Source of the DNA: Henriciella sp.
GTDB taxonomy: Bacteria; Pseudomonadota; Alphaproteobacteria; Caulobacterales; Hyphomonadaceae
Length of the DNA stretch: 33,260 nt
Reading direction: 5' to 3'
Assembly: GCA_027019605.1 (NCBI GenBank)
Contig: JALUWJ010000263.1
Coordinates: forward strand, 1-33,260
The notes beneath the pieces were generated by a model, which did no database searches, was not told the origin of the DNA, and saw only the letters and a list, made by a program, of their open reading frames with translations. Made by a program: the position numbers and the translations under genes. Below are positions 8,446 through 16,939 of this stretch, in pieces. The stretch's first letter is position 1; each line of letters starts with the position of its first letter.

Positions 8446-9246
8446 TCAATTCTCGCTGAAGGCATAAGCGTCCATCGCGAGCACACCATAGGTCGAACTC
8501 TTGTGCAGCCTTACGCCCTTCGCCTGTTCACCACCGGCGCCCATAGCCACAAAAAGCGGCAGGATATGATCCATCGTGGGATGGTTTTTATGTCCATCAG
8601 GACCGGACTCGACAGCATCCAGAACCGCTGAGACATCGCCAACCCCTATTCGGTCTGAAAGCCAGTCCGCAAATGTCGCAACCCATTCCGGACTTTCCGC
8701 ATCCAGATGATAACCGCCTTTGAAAAACTCCCGCAAATTGTGCGTTGCCCCTCCAGATCCGATGATCAGAATTCCTTCCTGACGAAGTGGCGCGAGCGCC
8801 AGCCCAAGATCGTAATGCCATCGAGGCGACATTTGCATGTTAATTGAAACCTGAACGACCGGAATGTCGGCATCTGGATACATCAAATGCAATGGCACCC
8901 AGGCGCCATGGTCAAAACCTCGGCTCACGTCAGCGACGGCGGCAAGGCCTACGTCCTTGAGACGATCGATAATTTGGGAAGCAAGCTTGGGATCGCCAGG
9001 CGCCGCATAGGTGACTTGGTATAGCTCTTCTGGAAACCCAGAGAAATCATAGATTGTCTCGGGCGTCGCGCCTTCGGTTACGGCGACGCTGTTTCCGCGA
9101 CTATGATGATGAGCAGATATTACCAAAATGGCTCTCGGGGTGCCGAACTCTTTGCCCAAGCCACTCAAATAACGTCTGGCTGGGCTATCCTCAACGAGTA
9201 GCGTCGGCGCGCCATGAGAAATAAAGAGGGATGCGTATTCAGTCAT
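8446..9246 (-). CDS. DODA-type extradiol aromatic ring-opening dioxygenase (LigB/YgiD family)
   Basis: The 266-residue protein carries the metal and catalytic histidines of the class III extradiol dioxygenase family: SHGAP (His11), ISAHH (His46), GFDHG (His113), GGATHN (His169) and NHPT (His222). The spacing is that of E. coli YgiD-like enzymes, which cleave catechol-type rings such as DOPA with a divalent metal. The natural substrate here is unknown. It is cytoplasmic and has no signal. A GGAAG sequence lies before the ATG. An insertion sequence begins about 100 bp upstream, so its native promoter may be disrupted. Confidence 0.92.
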   Translation of the reverse strand: MTEYASLFISHGAPTLLVEDSPARRYLSGLGKEFGTPRAILVISAHHHSRGNSVAVTEGATPETIYDFSGFPEELYQVTYAAPGDPKLASQIIDRLKDVGLAAVADVSRGFDHGAWVPLHLMYPDADIPVVQVSINMQMSPRWHYDLGLALAPLRQEGILIIGSGGATHNLREFFKGGYHLDAESPEWVATFADWLSDRIGVGDVSAVLDAVESGPDGHKNHPTMDHILPLFVAMGAGGEQAKGVRLHKSSTYGVLAMDAYAFSEN

Positions 9247-9361
9247 GAGCAGAACTTCCAGTTGCAGAATAGCTGCGCCGGACCTAGCGCACGGCGAGCG
9301 CCAGATCCGGGCAGGACACGTTTATCCGTAATGAAACACTTCGCGGTGTCCAGCCCCCTTG

Positions 9362-10210
9362 TTATGGGCCAGTTGGCGTAAGGGTTTCTGGAACCGGTGG
9401 CCGCATACTGAGCGCCTGATGAGGCCGGATACGATTGTACTGTCTGAGCCAGGTATTGATAACGGTTTGAGCCTGATCGAGTGAGGTGAACCACTCGGCA
9501 TTCAGGATTTCGCGGCGCAGGGTTCCATTGAAGCGCTCATTGTATCCGTTCTCCCAAGGGCTCCCCGGATAGATGCGAAGCGGCTTGATCCCGACCTTGG
9601 TTAGCCAGTCTTGCAATCCTTCGGCAATAAACTCCGGGCCATTGTCAGACCGGATATGATCAGGCTTCCCGTGCCTGAGCAGGAGCGGATAGAGCGCCTC
9701 CAGAACATCAGCTGAGCCCATCCTGGCACGGACATGTACACACAGCGCTTCTCTTGTGTACTCATCGAGCACGGTCAGCATCTTGTAGGGCCGGCCGGAG
9801 CTCAGCTTGTCATGCACGAAGTCGACGCTCCAGATATGGTTCTGGTATTGTGGCCTGAGGCGGATGACAGAACTATCCTTGTGGTAGAGCCGTTTGCGTT
9901 TCTTATGGCGCTGTGGGAGCTGCAGGCCTTCCTCACGCCAGATCCGCTCGACCTTCTTGTGATTGACCCGCCAGCCTTCGAGGCTCAGCAGCCTGGCGAT
10001 TTTGACCTGAGACCCGATTGGTCCCGCATTTGAATTGAGAGTCTCTGACAACGGAGACCCAAATGCGAAAGAGCAGATTTAGCGAAGAACAGATCATTTC
10101 GATCCTGGCAGAACAGGAGCGCGCCATGCCGACCGTTCTGCAGGTGCGCCGCTCAGAGGTGTCGAGCTTCTGGCGCACATGGATCACGGCCTGACGCAGA
10201 TCGGCTGGCT
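9362..10210 (-). pseudogene. IS3-family transposase OrfB of element A, interrupted
   Basis: The orfB frame lies -1 to orfA, as expected for programmed frameshifting. Its start region near 10187-10135 reads IHVRQKLDTSERRTCR. The coding then breaks at about 10135 and resumes at about 10007 with KIARLLSLEGWRVNHKKVERIW. The rve catalytic core is intact in the downstream 229-codon frame (Asp77, Asp136, Glu172, i.e. DD(35)E). The missing piece is roughly the linker before the core. The interrupting DNA is a fragment of a second IS3 element in opposite orientation. The stop codon lies at the very end of the element. Confidence 0.8.
10008..10135 (+). mobile_element. Remnant of a second IS3 element inside orfB
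   Basis: On the plus strand an ATG at 10063 begins MRKSRFSEEQIISILAEQE, the classic start of an IS407-group OrfA. This is opposite in direction to element A. After about 24 codons it runs into element A sequence, giving a 43-codon chimeric frame that stops at 10194. Upstream is a nested hairpin: CGCATTTG (10025-10032) pairs with CAAATGCG (10060-10067), and GTCTC (10041-10045) with GAGAC (10054-10058). It is probably the left end of an IS that inserted and was then largely deleted. Boundaries are approximate. Confidence 0.65.
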
Positions 10211-10498
10211 TCAGGCCTTTGGCTTTACATAATCAAGCGTCTCTTTGAGGATCAGCTTGTCCAACTCCAGGTCGGCCACGATCCGTTTGAGCCGGGCGTT
10301 CTCCTTCTCCAGAGCTTTCTTCTCCGCCAGTTGGGACTTACTCACACCGCCAAACTTCTTACGCCAATTATAGTAAGTCGCATCAGACACCCCTGCCTTG
10401 CGACAGGCGCCCATTACATCCAGACCGTCCGCCAGAGACAGCTCGATCTCACGTAACAATCGCAGAACGTCCTCATCCGAATACCGCTTCCGAGCCAT
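10211..10498 (-). CDS. IS3-family transposase OrfA of element A
   Basis: The 95-residue protein has a helix-turn-helix (KAGVSDATYYNWRKKFGG) followed by a leucine-zipper-like helix (LEKENARLKRIVADLELDK), the two parts of IS3 OrfA proteins that bind the terminal repeats and multimerise. The start is set at the ATG that gives MARKRYSDED, with AGGAAGGA upstream, rather than at the longer frame start. Without an intact OrfB it could act only as an inhibitor of related elements. Confidence 0.88.
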   Translation of the reverse strand: MARKRYSDEDVLRLLREIELSLADGLDVMGACRKAGVSDATYYNWRKKFGGVSKSQLAEKKALEKENARLKRIVADLELDKLILKETLDYVKPKA

Positions 10499-10635
10499 CT
10501 TCAATCCTTCCTGAAACGCCAAAATTACTAAGATCAATTTGGCCCAAGTTGTAGCGGTTCAGCGACCGTGAGACATTTTTGTGGTTTTGCTTAAGGAGGA
10601 TTTTTGGCTCATCGTAACTGACTCAAGGAGTGAAG

Positions 10636-10998
10636 ATGAGCAAAAAATCCGAAAGTGCCGAGCAGCACATAAAATCGGTGAAGCGCCGCACCCGGCGCAA
10701 ATATTCAGCTGAGGAGAAGATCCGCATTGTCCTGGAAGGCATGCGCGGCGATCATTCGATTGCCGAGCTGTGTCGCCGAGAGGGGATTGCCCAGAGCCAG
10801 TATTATAGCTGGTCGAAAGACTTCATGGAGGCTGGCAAGAAACGCCTGGCAGGCGACACCCAACGCGAAGCGCGCAGCGATGAAGTCGTGGAGATGCGCC
10901 GTGAGATGCGCGACCTCAAAGAGGTGGTTGCGGACCTGACCCTCGAGAACCGCGTGCTCAAAAAAAGCGTGATTGCGGATGGGGACGACGACATATGA
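10636..10998 (+). CDS. IS3-family transposase OrfA of element C
   Basis: The 120-residue protein has an N-terminal helix-turn-helix (RRKYSAEEKIRIVLEG, then SIAELCRREGIAQSQYYSW) and a C-terminal zipper-like helix. The ATG at 10636 is preferred over the in-frame GTG six bases earlier because AAGGAG at 10625-10630 is well spaced. The stop overlaps the orfB start in ATGA, so orfB is probably translated by coupling rather than only by frameshift. Confidence 0.9.
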   Translation: MSKKSESAEQHIKSVKRRTRRKYSAEEKIRIVLEGMRGDHSIAELCRREGIAQSQYYSWSKDFMEAGKKRLAGDTQREARSDEVVEMRREMRDLKEVVADLTLENRVLKKSVIADGDDDI

Positions 10999-11975
10999 GA
11001 TACCCTGCATCTGAGAAGCTGGAGATCATCCATCTGGTCGAGCAATCGCATCAGCCGATCAAACGCACGCTGGAACAGATCGGTGTGTCACGCCCGACGT
11101 TCTATCGCTGGTATGATGCCTGGCAACAAGGCGGTGTCGATGCCCTGGAAGACCGGCGCTGTGGCCCCAAAGTAACCTGGAACCGTATTCCGGATGGTAT
11201 TCGCGACGCAGTCGTCAAAATGGCCTTGGATCGCACCGATCTCAGTCCACGTGAACTGGCTGTGACCTTCACCGATGAGAAGCGCTACTTCATCTCAGAA
11301 GCCAGTGTCTATCGCATCCTGAAAGCCAGGGACCTGATCCCGAGCCCGGCCTTCATCGTCATCAAGGCGGCCGATGAGTTCAAGGATAAGACCACGCGCC
11401 CAAATGAGATGTGGCAGACCGACTTCACTTATCTGAAGGTGATTGGCTGGGGCTGGTATTACCTGTCCACCGTGCTTGATGATTTCTCGCGCTATATCGT
11501 CAGCTGGAAGCTTTGCACCAACATGGCCTCCATCGATGCGCAGGAAACCCTGGACCTCGCCTTGCAAGCCTCTGGGCTCGACCAGGTCAAAGTCAGACAC
11601 CGGCCTCGTATCCTCTCGGACAATGGGCCGTCTTACGTATCTGAACAATTTGCCGACTGGCTTGCCGAAGAAGGCTTCACCCACACGCGTGGAGCGCCTT
11701 ACCATCCACAGACCCAGGGCAAGATCGAGCGCTGGCACCAGACGCTCAAAAACCGCATCCTCTTGGAAAACTATTTCCTGCCCGGTGACCTCACCCACGA
11801 GATCGACGCCTTTGTCGATCACTACAACCATCGCCGCTACCACGAGAGCCTGAACAACCTCACGCCCGCTGACGTCTCCTTCGGCCGCGGCGACGAAATC
11901 CTGCAGCAACGCGCCCAAACCAAACGGAGGACCATGAAACTACGCCGCTTGCATCATGCAAGATCTACTGATTAA
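10995..11975 (+). CDS. IS3-family transposase OrfB (DDE) of element C
   Basis: The 326-residue protein has an N-terminal helix-turn-helix (PIKRTLEQIGVSRPTFYRWY), an HTH_21-like segment and the rve integrase core. Catalytic residues are Asp143 (QTDFTYL), Asp209 (LSDNGPSY) and Glu245 (GKIERWHQ), with 35 residues between the last two, as expected for IS3. The frame is complete and the C-terminal YNHRRYHESLNNLTPADV motif is intact, so the enzyme should be active. Confidence 0.94.
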   Translation: MRYPASEKLEIIHLVEQSHQPIKRTLEQIGVSRPTFYRWYDAWQQGGVDALEDRRCGPKVTWNRIPDGIRDAVVKMALDRTDLSPRELAVTFTDEKRYFISEASVYRILKARDLIPSPAFIVIKAADEFKDKTTRPNEMWQTDFTYLKVIGWGWYYLSTVLDDFSRYIVSWKLCTNMASIDAQETLDLALQASGLDQVKVRHRPRILSDNGPSYVSEQFADWLAEEGFTHTRGAPYHPQTQGKIERWHQTLKNRILLENYFLPGDLTHEIDAFVDHYNHRRYHESLNNLTPADVSFGRGDEILQQRAQTKRRTMKLRRLHHARSTD

Positions 11976-11995
11976 ACCAAACCAGATGAGCCAAT

Positions 11996-12031
11996 CTCTC
12001 CTGATCCAAAAGTATCAGAGTGTCTCAACCG
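11996..12031. repeat. Right terminal repeat of element C and target duplication
   Basis: The end TGTCTCA at 12021-12027 mirrors TGAGACA at 10569-10575. It is followed directly by ACCG (12028-12031), the second copy of the 4-bp duplication whose first copy is at 10565-10568. Confidence 0.85.
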
Positions 12032-12073
12032 TTTGAAAACGGACACCCTAGATATTTTATCGAATGCAGCATG

Positions 12074-12388
12074 TTATTCATCCTGCATCATTTCGATTGA
12101 TCTTTCGATCCGATCATCCCCGGAAACGGATCGGTTTTCACTGCAAATTTCTCCATCTGAGCAGATAAAATTACGTTTGGTTGCCCATAGGCCTGGCGTA
12201 AAGCAACCTGTTACCCAACTCTTGGGCAACCCTTTTGTCGCTCCCATTGAGATGGTTGGGGATTGAGAAAAATCGTTCGACATAGGTGGCTCGTTTGGTG
12301 CCCGGAGGCTGGTGCACGATGACACGGAAGCCAAAAGCAATGACAAAGCGATGAGGGAGACGCGTTGGCACCGAAAGAAACTCTTCAT
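12074..12388 (-). CDS. Small lipoprotein of the regulated block (104 aa)
   Basis: The ATG at 12388 gives a basic then hydrophobic leader ending Ala-Ser-Val-Ser-Ser-Cys (Cys25), an acceptable lipobox, followed by a Pro/Ser-rich linker and a short mature region with two more cysteines. GGGAAG lies about nine bases before the ATG. A longer in-frame start exists at 12421 but lacks a ribosome site and would bury the signal peptide. A perfect TAACC-N5-GGTTA site lies 63-77 bp upstream with TAAAAT 20 nt nearer the gene. The stop is within 50 bp of the insertion-sequence boundary. Function unknown. Confidence 0.6.
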   Translation of the reverse strand: MKSFFRCQRVSLIALSLLLASVSSCTSLRAPNEPPMSNDFSQSPTISMGATKGLPKSWVTGCFTPGLWATKRNFICSDGEICSENRSVSGDDRIERSIEMMQDE

Positions 12389-12450
12389 TGTCCATCTTCC
12401 CAAAAAATTGATCAGTTCCAAACTATTTTAAACGGGGGTGGCGGAGCAAG

Positions 12451-12465
12451 TAACCATTTGGGTTA
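12451..12465. promoter_or_regulatory. Palindromic operator copy 1 (TAACC-N5-GGTTA)
   Basis: TAACC ATTTG GGTTA is a perfect match to the motif shared by six intergenic regions of this block. It lies between the phosphatase gene and the lipoprotein gene at 12074-12388, with TAAAAT (a -10-like hexamer) 20 nt towards the lipoprotein gene. Confidence 0.65.
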
Positions 12466-12502
12466 GGTGTGCTGAGATGGCGACTCATCGATCACCGCAC
12501 CA

Positions 12503-13294
12503 TCAATTGGAGGGGTGTGGAACAGGATCTAAAACGTAAGGGGTAAAACGCTCGGACCCAACCGAGATGAAGGTGGGAGACATACCCTGCTGGAGCGTAA
12601 GCGCGGTCAACCCGCCGCCATGGACCGCTCCGGTGTCAATGCCGGTCGCATATGTAAACTTTGCTGGCCTGCTCAAAAAAGGTTGGTGGCCAAAAACGAC
12701 ATGTCCGAACCGGCCATCATAAACCTCTGCCCAAAATGGATCGGCTGGCCCTTGGTCTCCGAGGGCGAGAAACTCACCTGACTTCGCATTGACAAAACGG
12801 GTACGATAAATCTTTTCAATTCGCTTTGCTTCCCGCCCGGTCAGCGCACTGGCTTCTTCGACTGAGACGGGAAAGTCTTGCAAGGTTCCGGGAATTCCGC
12901 CGTGTACGACAAGCACATCATGTGTCTTGCAGCGGTAAAACGGAACCGACCAGTCGAGGAACGCCATTCCTTCTGACGCTAGTTGCTCTTTAAATTGCTC
13001 TAGCTCAGGCGCTCGGGCAGCTTGCTCAATTGCAACGCGTGGCCTCAGTTTCAGGTTGCGCAAGTATCGACGCATCCGGTCTTCGTGATTGCCTTCAACC
13101 ACAACAATTTCATAGTCTGCAGTGCGGCGGAGACTTTCGACATATTTCACGACACCGATGGAATCAGGCCCCTTGTCGATCAGGTCGCCGACGAAGACGA
13201 GCTTGTCAGAGGGGTGAATATCCAGCTTGCAGACAAGCGCACGCAACGGTGCCAGCATCCCGTGCACATCACCGATAATGCATAAGCGGCTCAT
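12503..13294 (-). CDS. PPP-type metallophosphoesterase (Ser/Thr phosphatase or ApaH-like)
   Basis: The 263 residues carry every metal-site motif of the calcineurin-like PPP superfamily: GDVHG (Asp9, His11), GDLIDKGPDS (Asp37), GNHE (Asn69, His70), HGG (His131), GHQPF (His203) and DTGAVHGG (Asp220, His225). Such enzymes remove phosphate from proteins or hydrolyse diadenosine polyphosphates, and the sequence alone does not decide. It is cytoplasmic. No TAACC-type site lies upstream, so it may not belong to the regulon. The 236 bp between it and the next gene upstream (13295-13530) show nothing recognisable. Confidence 0.9.
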   Translation of the reverse strand: MSRLCIIGDVHGMLAPLRALVCKLDIHPSDKLVFVGDLIDKGPDSIGVVKYVESLRRTADYEIVVVEGNHEDRMRRYLRNLKLRPRVAIEQAARAPELEQFKEQLASEGMAFLDWSVPFYRCKTHDVLVVHGGIPGTLQDFPVSVEEASALTGREAKRIEKIYRTRFVNAKSGEFLALGDQGPADPFWAEVYDGRFGHVVFGHQPFLSRPAKFTYATGIDTGAVHGGGLTALTLQQGMSPTFISVGSERFTPYVLDPVPHPSN

Positions 13295-13530
13295 TTCCCG
13301 AACTCACTACTTCCAACCGCCCCGCGATCCTACAGGTCACTGGCCGTCATACGCCCTGTAACAACATGTGCGCACCTTCGCGACTCCCATGCGGCGCGCT
13401 CTTCCGATGGAGACGCTGTCGCACAGGCAGAAAGACAAGCAGCGCCGCCAAGAGTGCGCGCCGGTAATGGGAATCAGCTTTCATTCAAAATGTACGCCTT
13501 CTCGGGAACACGAGGGAACACGACGCGTGA

Positions 13531-14988
13531 CTATTGGCTAAACAGACAAGCCGCATGAAACCCTCCAAGCCCCTTTTCACTGGATTCTGACCCAAAATCA
13601 CCCAGCATCACTGTTCGAACAGCGCCGTTTTGCCTGATGTCGGCGTAGATCTTGAGAGTTTTTGAGCGCATCGCATCTTCTAATGAGAGAAAATTGATCC
13701 CCATTCTGGTCAACGCTTCTAAGGATGTTCCAAAAAGTTCGGCCTGACGCCGCGTGCGCTCGAGCAAAGCCGGGTCCTGAACATATTTATTATCGAGTCT
13801 TGATGGGATCATATCTGCAAAAATGATCCGCAGTGTGTTGGTATACCGCGTATCGTCGATGACTTCTAATTCGGCGCGATGGGTAATGATGCCGCGCTCC
13901 GTTTCTAATCGCACTGGCACATGATCGTTTCGCACAACCCAAGCGGCATTTGTTCCCGGAGAAGCCGCGTGCGTGACTGTCACGTAAATCGACTGATAAC
14001 CCGATAGATTGTGGCAAAGCATCTTGCTCTTGAAAAGAAGCCCCCGGTCACGGAAGTGTCGATCAACACCAAAGTACTTCCCGCCCACGGCTTCCAATGT
14101 CCCCCAACGCTCTCTGTCAATCTGCACATTGATATCGTAAGATTCGCGGTACAAGTCGGATAGTTCTTGCTGCAATATGGCACGTTGCTCCGCAGGTGAA
14201 CTATCTGTTTTCTTAGGCGTTGTATCATTTTGAGCAGCTTGTTGTGCAGCTCGCGCTTCAGCCAATTCTACCGCCTCGTTTCTCGTTTCAGCCGCAAGTT
14301 CCTCGGTTTGCGCCGCACGCAGGACGTCGCCCGTGCGAGCGGCCTCGATAAGCTGAGCTCGTTCGCTTTGAGCGTGTGTTTTTATTTGATATTCGTCGCA
14401 CTGAAGTCCGCTGTGGCCCTTCGCTTCCGTTGCCTCTGCTAGGACCAGCATGGCTATCCCGGCTTTTCTCGTGAAGGCGTGTTCGGAGGCGCGCATCGAA
14501 GCGAACTGCGTAAACTCATCATGCAAGCTCTTTCCTTGTTGAAGGAGCGTGGAGCAAACGCCGAGAACATCACCTCTCACAAAACTTGCGAATATGAGTT
14601 GTCCGGGTTGTTCCTCTTGTTCCAACGTCGAGATGAAAAGGCGCGTTTCTTCATCTTCAAATATCGACCTAGAGAAAGTTGGATTCGCCTCCCAGTCTTC
14701 ATTCGGTTCCTTGTATGTCGCCATTCGATCAATCGGAACAAAACCCATATTGAAAACTCGAAAGGTCTGCTCAGGTGAATTCGTCTCAGCCTCTCTATAT
14801 GCTGGAATGTATTGGTTCTGGTCACTGATAGAGTAGAGCCCCAAAGGTCCATGGGCATCGCTTATCGTTATCAGTTCGCCCTTTACCGGAAGGAAATAGT
14901 CCTCTTTCTCATAGATTTTGTCTTCGGCTTGCCAGCATCCAGAAAGCATTAATAGAGTAAAAAGCGAAATTACTCGCACGACAGTCAT
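13531..14988 (-). CDS. Lipoprotein of unknown function, paralogue 1 (485 aa)
   Basis: A signal peptide ends in Leu-Ser-Gly-Cys (Cys18). The N-terminal ~200 residues resemble the neighbouring lipoprotein at 15125-16441: both have an ITISDAHGPLGLYS-type block, then a YIPAYR-like segment and a QTFRVFNMGFVPID-like segment, then a helical region. Residues about 205-265 are Ala/Glu-rich and helical, probably a coiled coil. The C-terminal ~220 residues differ from the paralogue. A perfect operator lies 97-111 bp upstream. The protein probably sits on the outer membrane facing the periplasm or the surface. No enzymatic motif was seen. Confidence 0.78.
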   Translation of the reverse strand: MTVVRVISLFTLLMLSGCWQAEDKIYEKEDYFLPVKGELITISDAHGPLGLYSISDQNQYIPAYREAETNSPEQTFRVFNMGFVPIDRMATYKEPNEDWEANPTFSRSIFEDEETRLFISTLEQEEQPGQLIFASFVRGDVLGVCSTLLQQGKSLHDEFTQFASMRASEHAFTRKAGIAMLVLAEATEAKGHSGLQCDEYQIKTHAQSERAQLIEAARTGDVLRAAQTEELAAETRNEAVELAEARAAQQAAQNDTTPKKTDSSPAEQRAILQQELSDLYRESYDINVQIDRERWGTLEAVGGKYFGVDRHFRDRGLLFKSKMLCHNLSGYQSIYVTVTHAASPGTNAAWVVRNDHVPVRLETERGIITHRAELEVIDDTRYTNTLRIIFADMIPSRLDNKYVQDPALLERTRRQAELFGTSLEALTRMGINFLSLEDAMRSKTLKIYADIRQNGAVRTVMLGDFGSESSEKGLGGFHAACLFSQ

Positions 14989-15084
14989 GGCGTATTTCTC
15001 AACTCATTTTGGCGTAAAGCTTGCCAGCTTACCTATTAATCCACGGGTTCAAATAATCTCTAGCATTTCGCCTAAGACATCAAA

Positions 15085-15099
15085 TAACCGTTTCGGTTA
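15085..15099. promoter_or_regulatory. Palindromic operator copy 2 (TAACC-N5-GGTTA)
   Basis: TAACC GTTTC GGTTA is a perfect match, 97 bp before the ATG of the lipoprotein at 13531-14988. TAGAGA, a possible -10, lies 22 nt nearer the gene. The flank TGCACC resembles TGCGCC next to copy 3. Confidence 0.65.
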
Positions 15100-15124
15100 T
15101 GCACCGCTAATGGCGTCCACAGTG

Positions 15125-16441
15125 TCAGTTGCTTCGCAAATGATCATACAGTGCCGAAGCCTTTTCAGCATCACGCACAACGGCAACAGGTCCAATGTCA
15201 GGCTGATTGCGCGCGCGTAGCAAACAACGCACACGTCTGCAGGATCCGATCGCTACGTCATAAGCCATGCACGCATTAGGATTACTCTGTCGGCTGGGCG
15301 CGTACTGAAGCCCCTCGTACCAGACACCGGGCGCGTCCCGTTCAGAGAACTCAAATCTGGCAGACCAGTTAGGATCGGTATACTCTGCACAAGATCCATT
15401 TCGGGTGGCAGCGTAAGCCTGATACTCATACTGTTGGGTATCAGGGAAAAACTGTACTCGACCCATCCTACCGTTTCGTGCGGTTGCGTTAGCATGACCT
15501 CGAACAACGTTGAGAGTGTAGGCTCTAACACCGCCGCGATATTCGGCTGGGTCAAATCGTGCGACGCCGACTTTGCTGACATGAAAATATCCGCTCAGGT
15601 CCTCAAGCCGAATTTGGACCCCGTCCGCTTCTAGCTTGGCGAGACGGGCGCGTTTGGCTTCTGCCTGTCTTGCTGCGAACTCTGCGTCTCGTGCAGCCCT
15701 ATCGGCGACGCGAGCCTCTTTCGCCGGAACGATTTTTGCGACTGCCGTTCGAACCTCGTCGTTTAAAATCTCTTCCACTTGATAGATGTCTTCACCGCAC
15801 TCTATCCAGCCCTCTTCTACGGCAGACATCATATTTTGGATGGCGGCCTCAAATATAGCGTGCGTTCTCGCTTCTGCGCTGATGGCTTTATCGAACAAGG
15901 CGTCAACCAAATTTGCATAATCGCCATAACCTGGACCACTGACTGAGGTGGAAAACACGCCATCCCCCGTACACCGGCTGATAGCGGCACCATGGATCAG
16001 CACAGGTACGATATACTGCCCTCCGGACCCAGAACTGGTAGGTTCCTGCCCGACCAAGATTGCCAGCCTCTTGTCGTGGTCTGAACTGAATTTATGCGAG
16101 TACTGACGCCACGCCGGGGCGCTACTCAGGGCGAACCGGTTCGGAGGCGGGGCAAACTTGTCAATAAAAACGATCGCAAATCGACTTACTTCGAATGTCT
16201 TTTGCGGCTGGCTCTTTTCCGAAGGATCAACGCGATGCTGTGGCACAAACCAGTTGCCGTCCCTGCCATAAACCCCGATCGGGCCGAACTCATCACTGAC
16301 AGAAAAATAGTTCCCGTCAAAGGGTTGGTCGAATTCGGCCTCATCCAGTTCAAACGACCCAAGGTCCCAGCATGCGGCCAGCATCATCGGCCCTATGATG
16401 AGAATGATCGACCGTACAAATTTCACCGTATTGAACCTCAT
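15125..16441 (-). CDS. Lipoprotein of unknown function, paralogue 2 (438 aa)
   Basis: The start at 16441 is chosen because GAGGGGA precedes it and it puts a signal peptide with lipobox Leu-Ala-Ala-Cys (Cys24) at the N-terminus. An upstream extension to 16510 would add 23 non-signal residues. The N-terminal half matches the neighbouring paralogue (VSDEFGPIGVYG, WFVPQHR, KTFEVSRFAIVFIDK). Residues about 245-290 form an Ala/Arg/Glu-rich helix, and the C-terminal ~140 residues are unique and Cys-containing. No operator lies directly upstream. The gene may be read through from the small lipoprotein gene 117 bp upstream. Confidence 0.78.
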   Translation of the reverse strand: MRFNTVKFVRSIILIIGPMMLAACWDLGSFELDEAEFDQPFDGNYFSVSDEFGPIGVYGRDGNWFVPQHRVDPSEKSQPQKTFEVSRFAIVFIDKFAPPPNRFALSSAPAWRQYSHKFSSDHDKRLAILVGQEPTSSGSGGQYIVPVLIHGAAISRCTGDGVFSTSVSGPGYGDYANLVDALFDKAISAEARTHAIFEAAIQNMMSAVEEGWIECGEDIYQVEEILNDEVRTAVAKIVPAKEARVADRAARDAEFAARQAEAKRARLAKLEADGVQIRLEDLSGYFHVSKVGVARFDPAEYRGGVRAYTLNVVRGHANATARNGRMGRVQFFPDTQQYEYQAYAATRNGSCAEYTDPNWSARFEFSERDAPGVWYEGLQYAPSRQSNPNACMAYDVAIGSCRRVRCLLRARNQPDIGPVAVVRDAEKASALYDHLRSN

Positions 16442-16558
16442 CGCTTCCCCTCGCATATCTGATACTTTAGCGCATAACAGCGCCGACGAACTTTTGCAGC
16501 TCATCACCATGCAATCTCTGTACTGATCTTGAAACGGGATATGGGCCGCTCCTAACTT

Positions 16559-16879
16559 CTATCGAACGCCATCAGAACAAACTTTAGACGCCCATGCACC
16601 AACACAGCTGCACACAAAAGCTGACTTCTGAGCCTCAGCCTCCGCAAAACCGTCGCGACGCAATCCCGTCGCAATCAGACGGTAATTGGGCATGAAGCAG
16701 TCCGTCGAAACATCACCTGCCAGCGGCTCCTCTGACTCAATAATCTGGCTTTCAGACGTCGAGTAATTGGTCGAATTGTTCACGTCTTCATTGACTGGGT
16801 AATGGACGCAGGCCGAAATCGACAAGGCGGCCAAAGTCAAGACGATAACCAGCAAAGATGTAGGCGGACAGCGTTTCAT
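16559..16879 (-). CDS. Small lipoprotein (106 aa)
   Basis: The leader (basic MKR start, hydrophobic core) ends in a lipobox Ile-Ser-Ala-Cys (Cys24). The mature part begins with an Asn/Ser/Thr-rich spacer and ends in a compact region with several cysteines that could form disulphides. AAGAG lies before the ATG. A perfect operator lies 61-75 bp upstream. It is probably the first gene of a unit that continues into the larger lipoprotein at 15125-16441. Function unknown. Confidence 0.7.
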   Translation of the reverse strand: MKRCPPTSLLVIVLTLAALSISACVHYPVNEDVNNSTNYSTSESQIIESEEPLAGDVSTDCFMPNYRLIATGLRRDGFAEAEAQKSAFVCSCVGAWASKVCSDGVR

Positions 16880-16939
16880 AAGTACACTCTTGCGACCTCT
16901 TCGCCTTACAAATTTCTCGATCTCGACAGTTGGGGCAAC

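Larger units (their letters stand above)
9347..10561 (-). mobile_element. Decayed IS3-family element (element A, IS407-like)
   Basis: It contains orfA and a broken orfB on the minus strand. An inner terminal match is clear: TGGGCCA at 9365-9371 is mirrored by TGGCCCA at 10540-10546. The outer ends are uncertain. TGTCC at 9347 and the complement of TGAACC at 10556-10561 give a plausible 1.2-kb element with TG ends. No convincing target duplication is seen (a 3-bp GCG would fit only if one end is shifted by a base). A fragment of another IS3 element replaces part of orfB, so element A cannot make a full transposase. Confidence 0.75.
10569..12027 (+). mobile_element. Intact IS3-family insertion sequence (element C)
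   Basis: The ends form a long imperfect inverted repeat. The left end begins TGAGACATTTTTG (10569). The complement of the right end begins TGAGACACTCTGA (ending at 12027), and the match continues through a shared TTGGCTCATC about 50 bp in. The flanks are ACCG at 10565-10568 and ACCG at 12028-12031, a 4-bp target-site duplication. Length is 1459 bp, with two intact overlapping genes. It inserted a few bases beyond the right end of element A. The intact genes and duplication point to recent transposition. Confidence 0.9.

Noticed and set aside
11295-11918. 207-codon frame antisense to orfB of element C
   Set aside because: It is a mirror frame of a well-conserved transposase.
12028-12050. GGACACC at 12041-12047 as the right outer end of element A, with element C inserted inside A
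   Set aside because: It mirrors GGTGTCC at 9345-9351, but the distance to the inner TGGGCCA match differs (18 versus 36 bp) and no target duplication fits. The end near 10561 is preferred.
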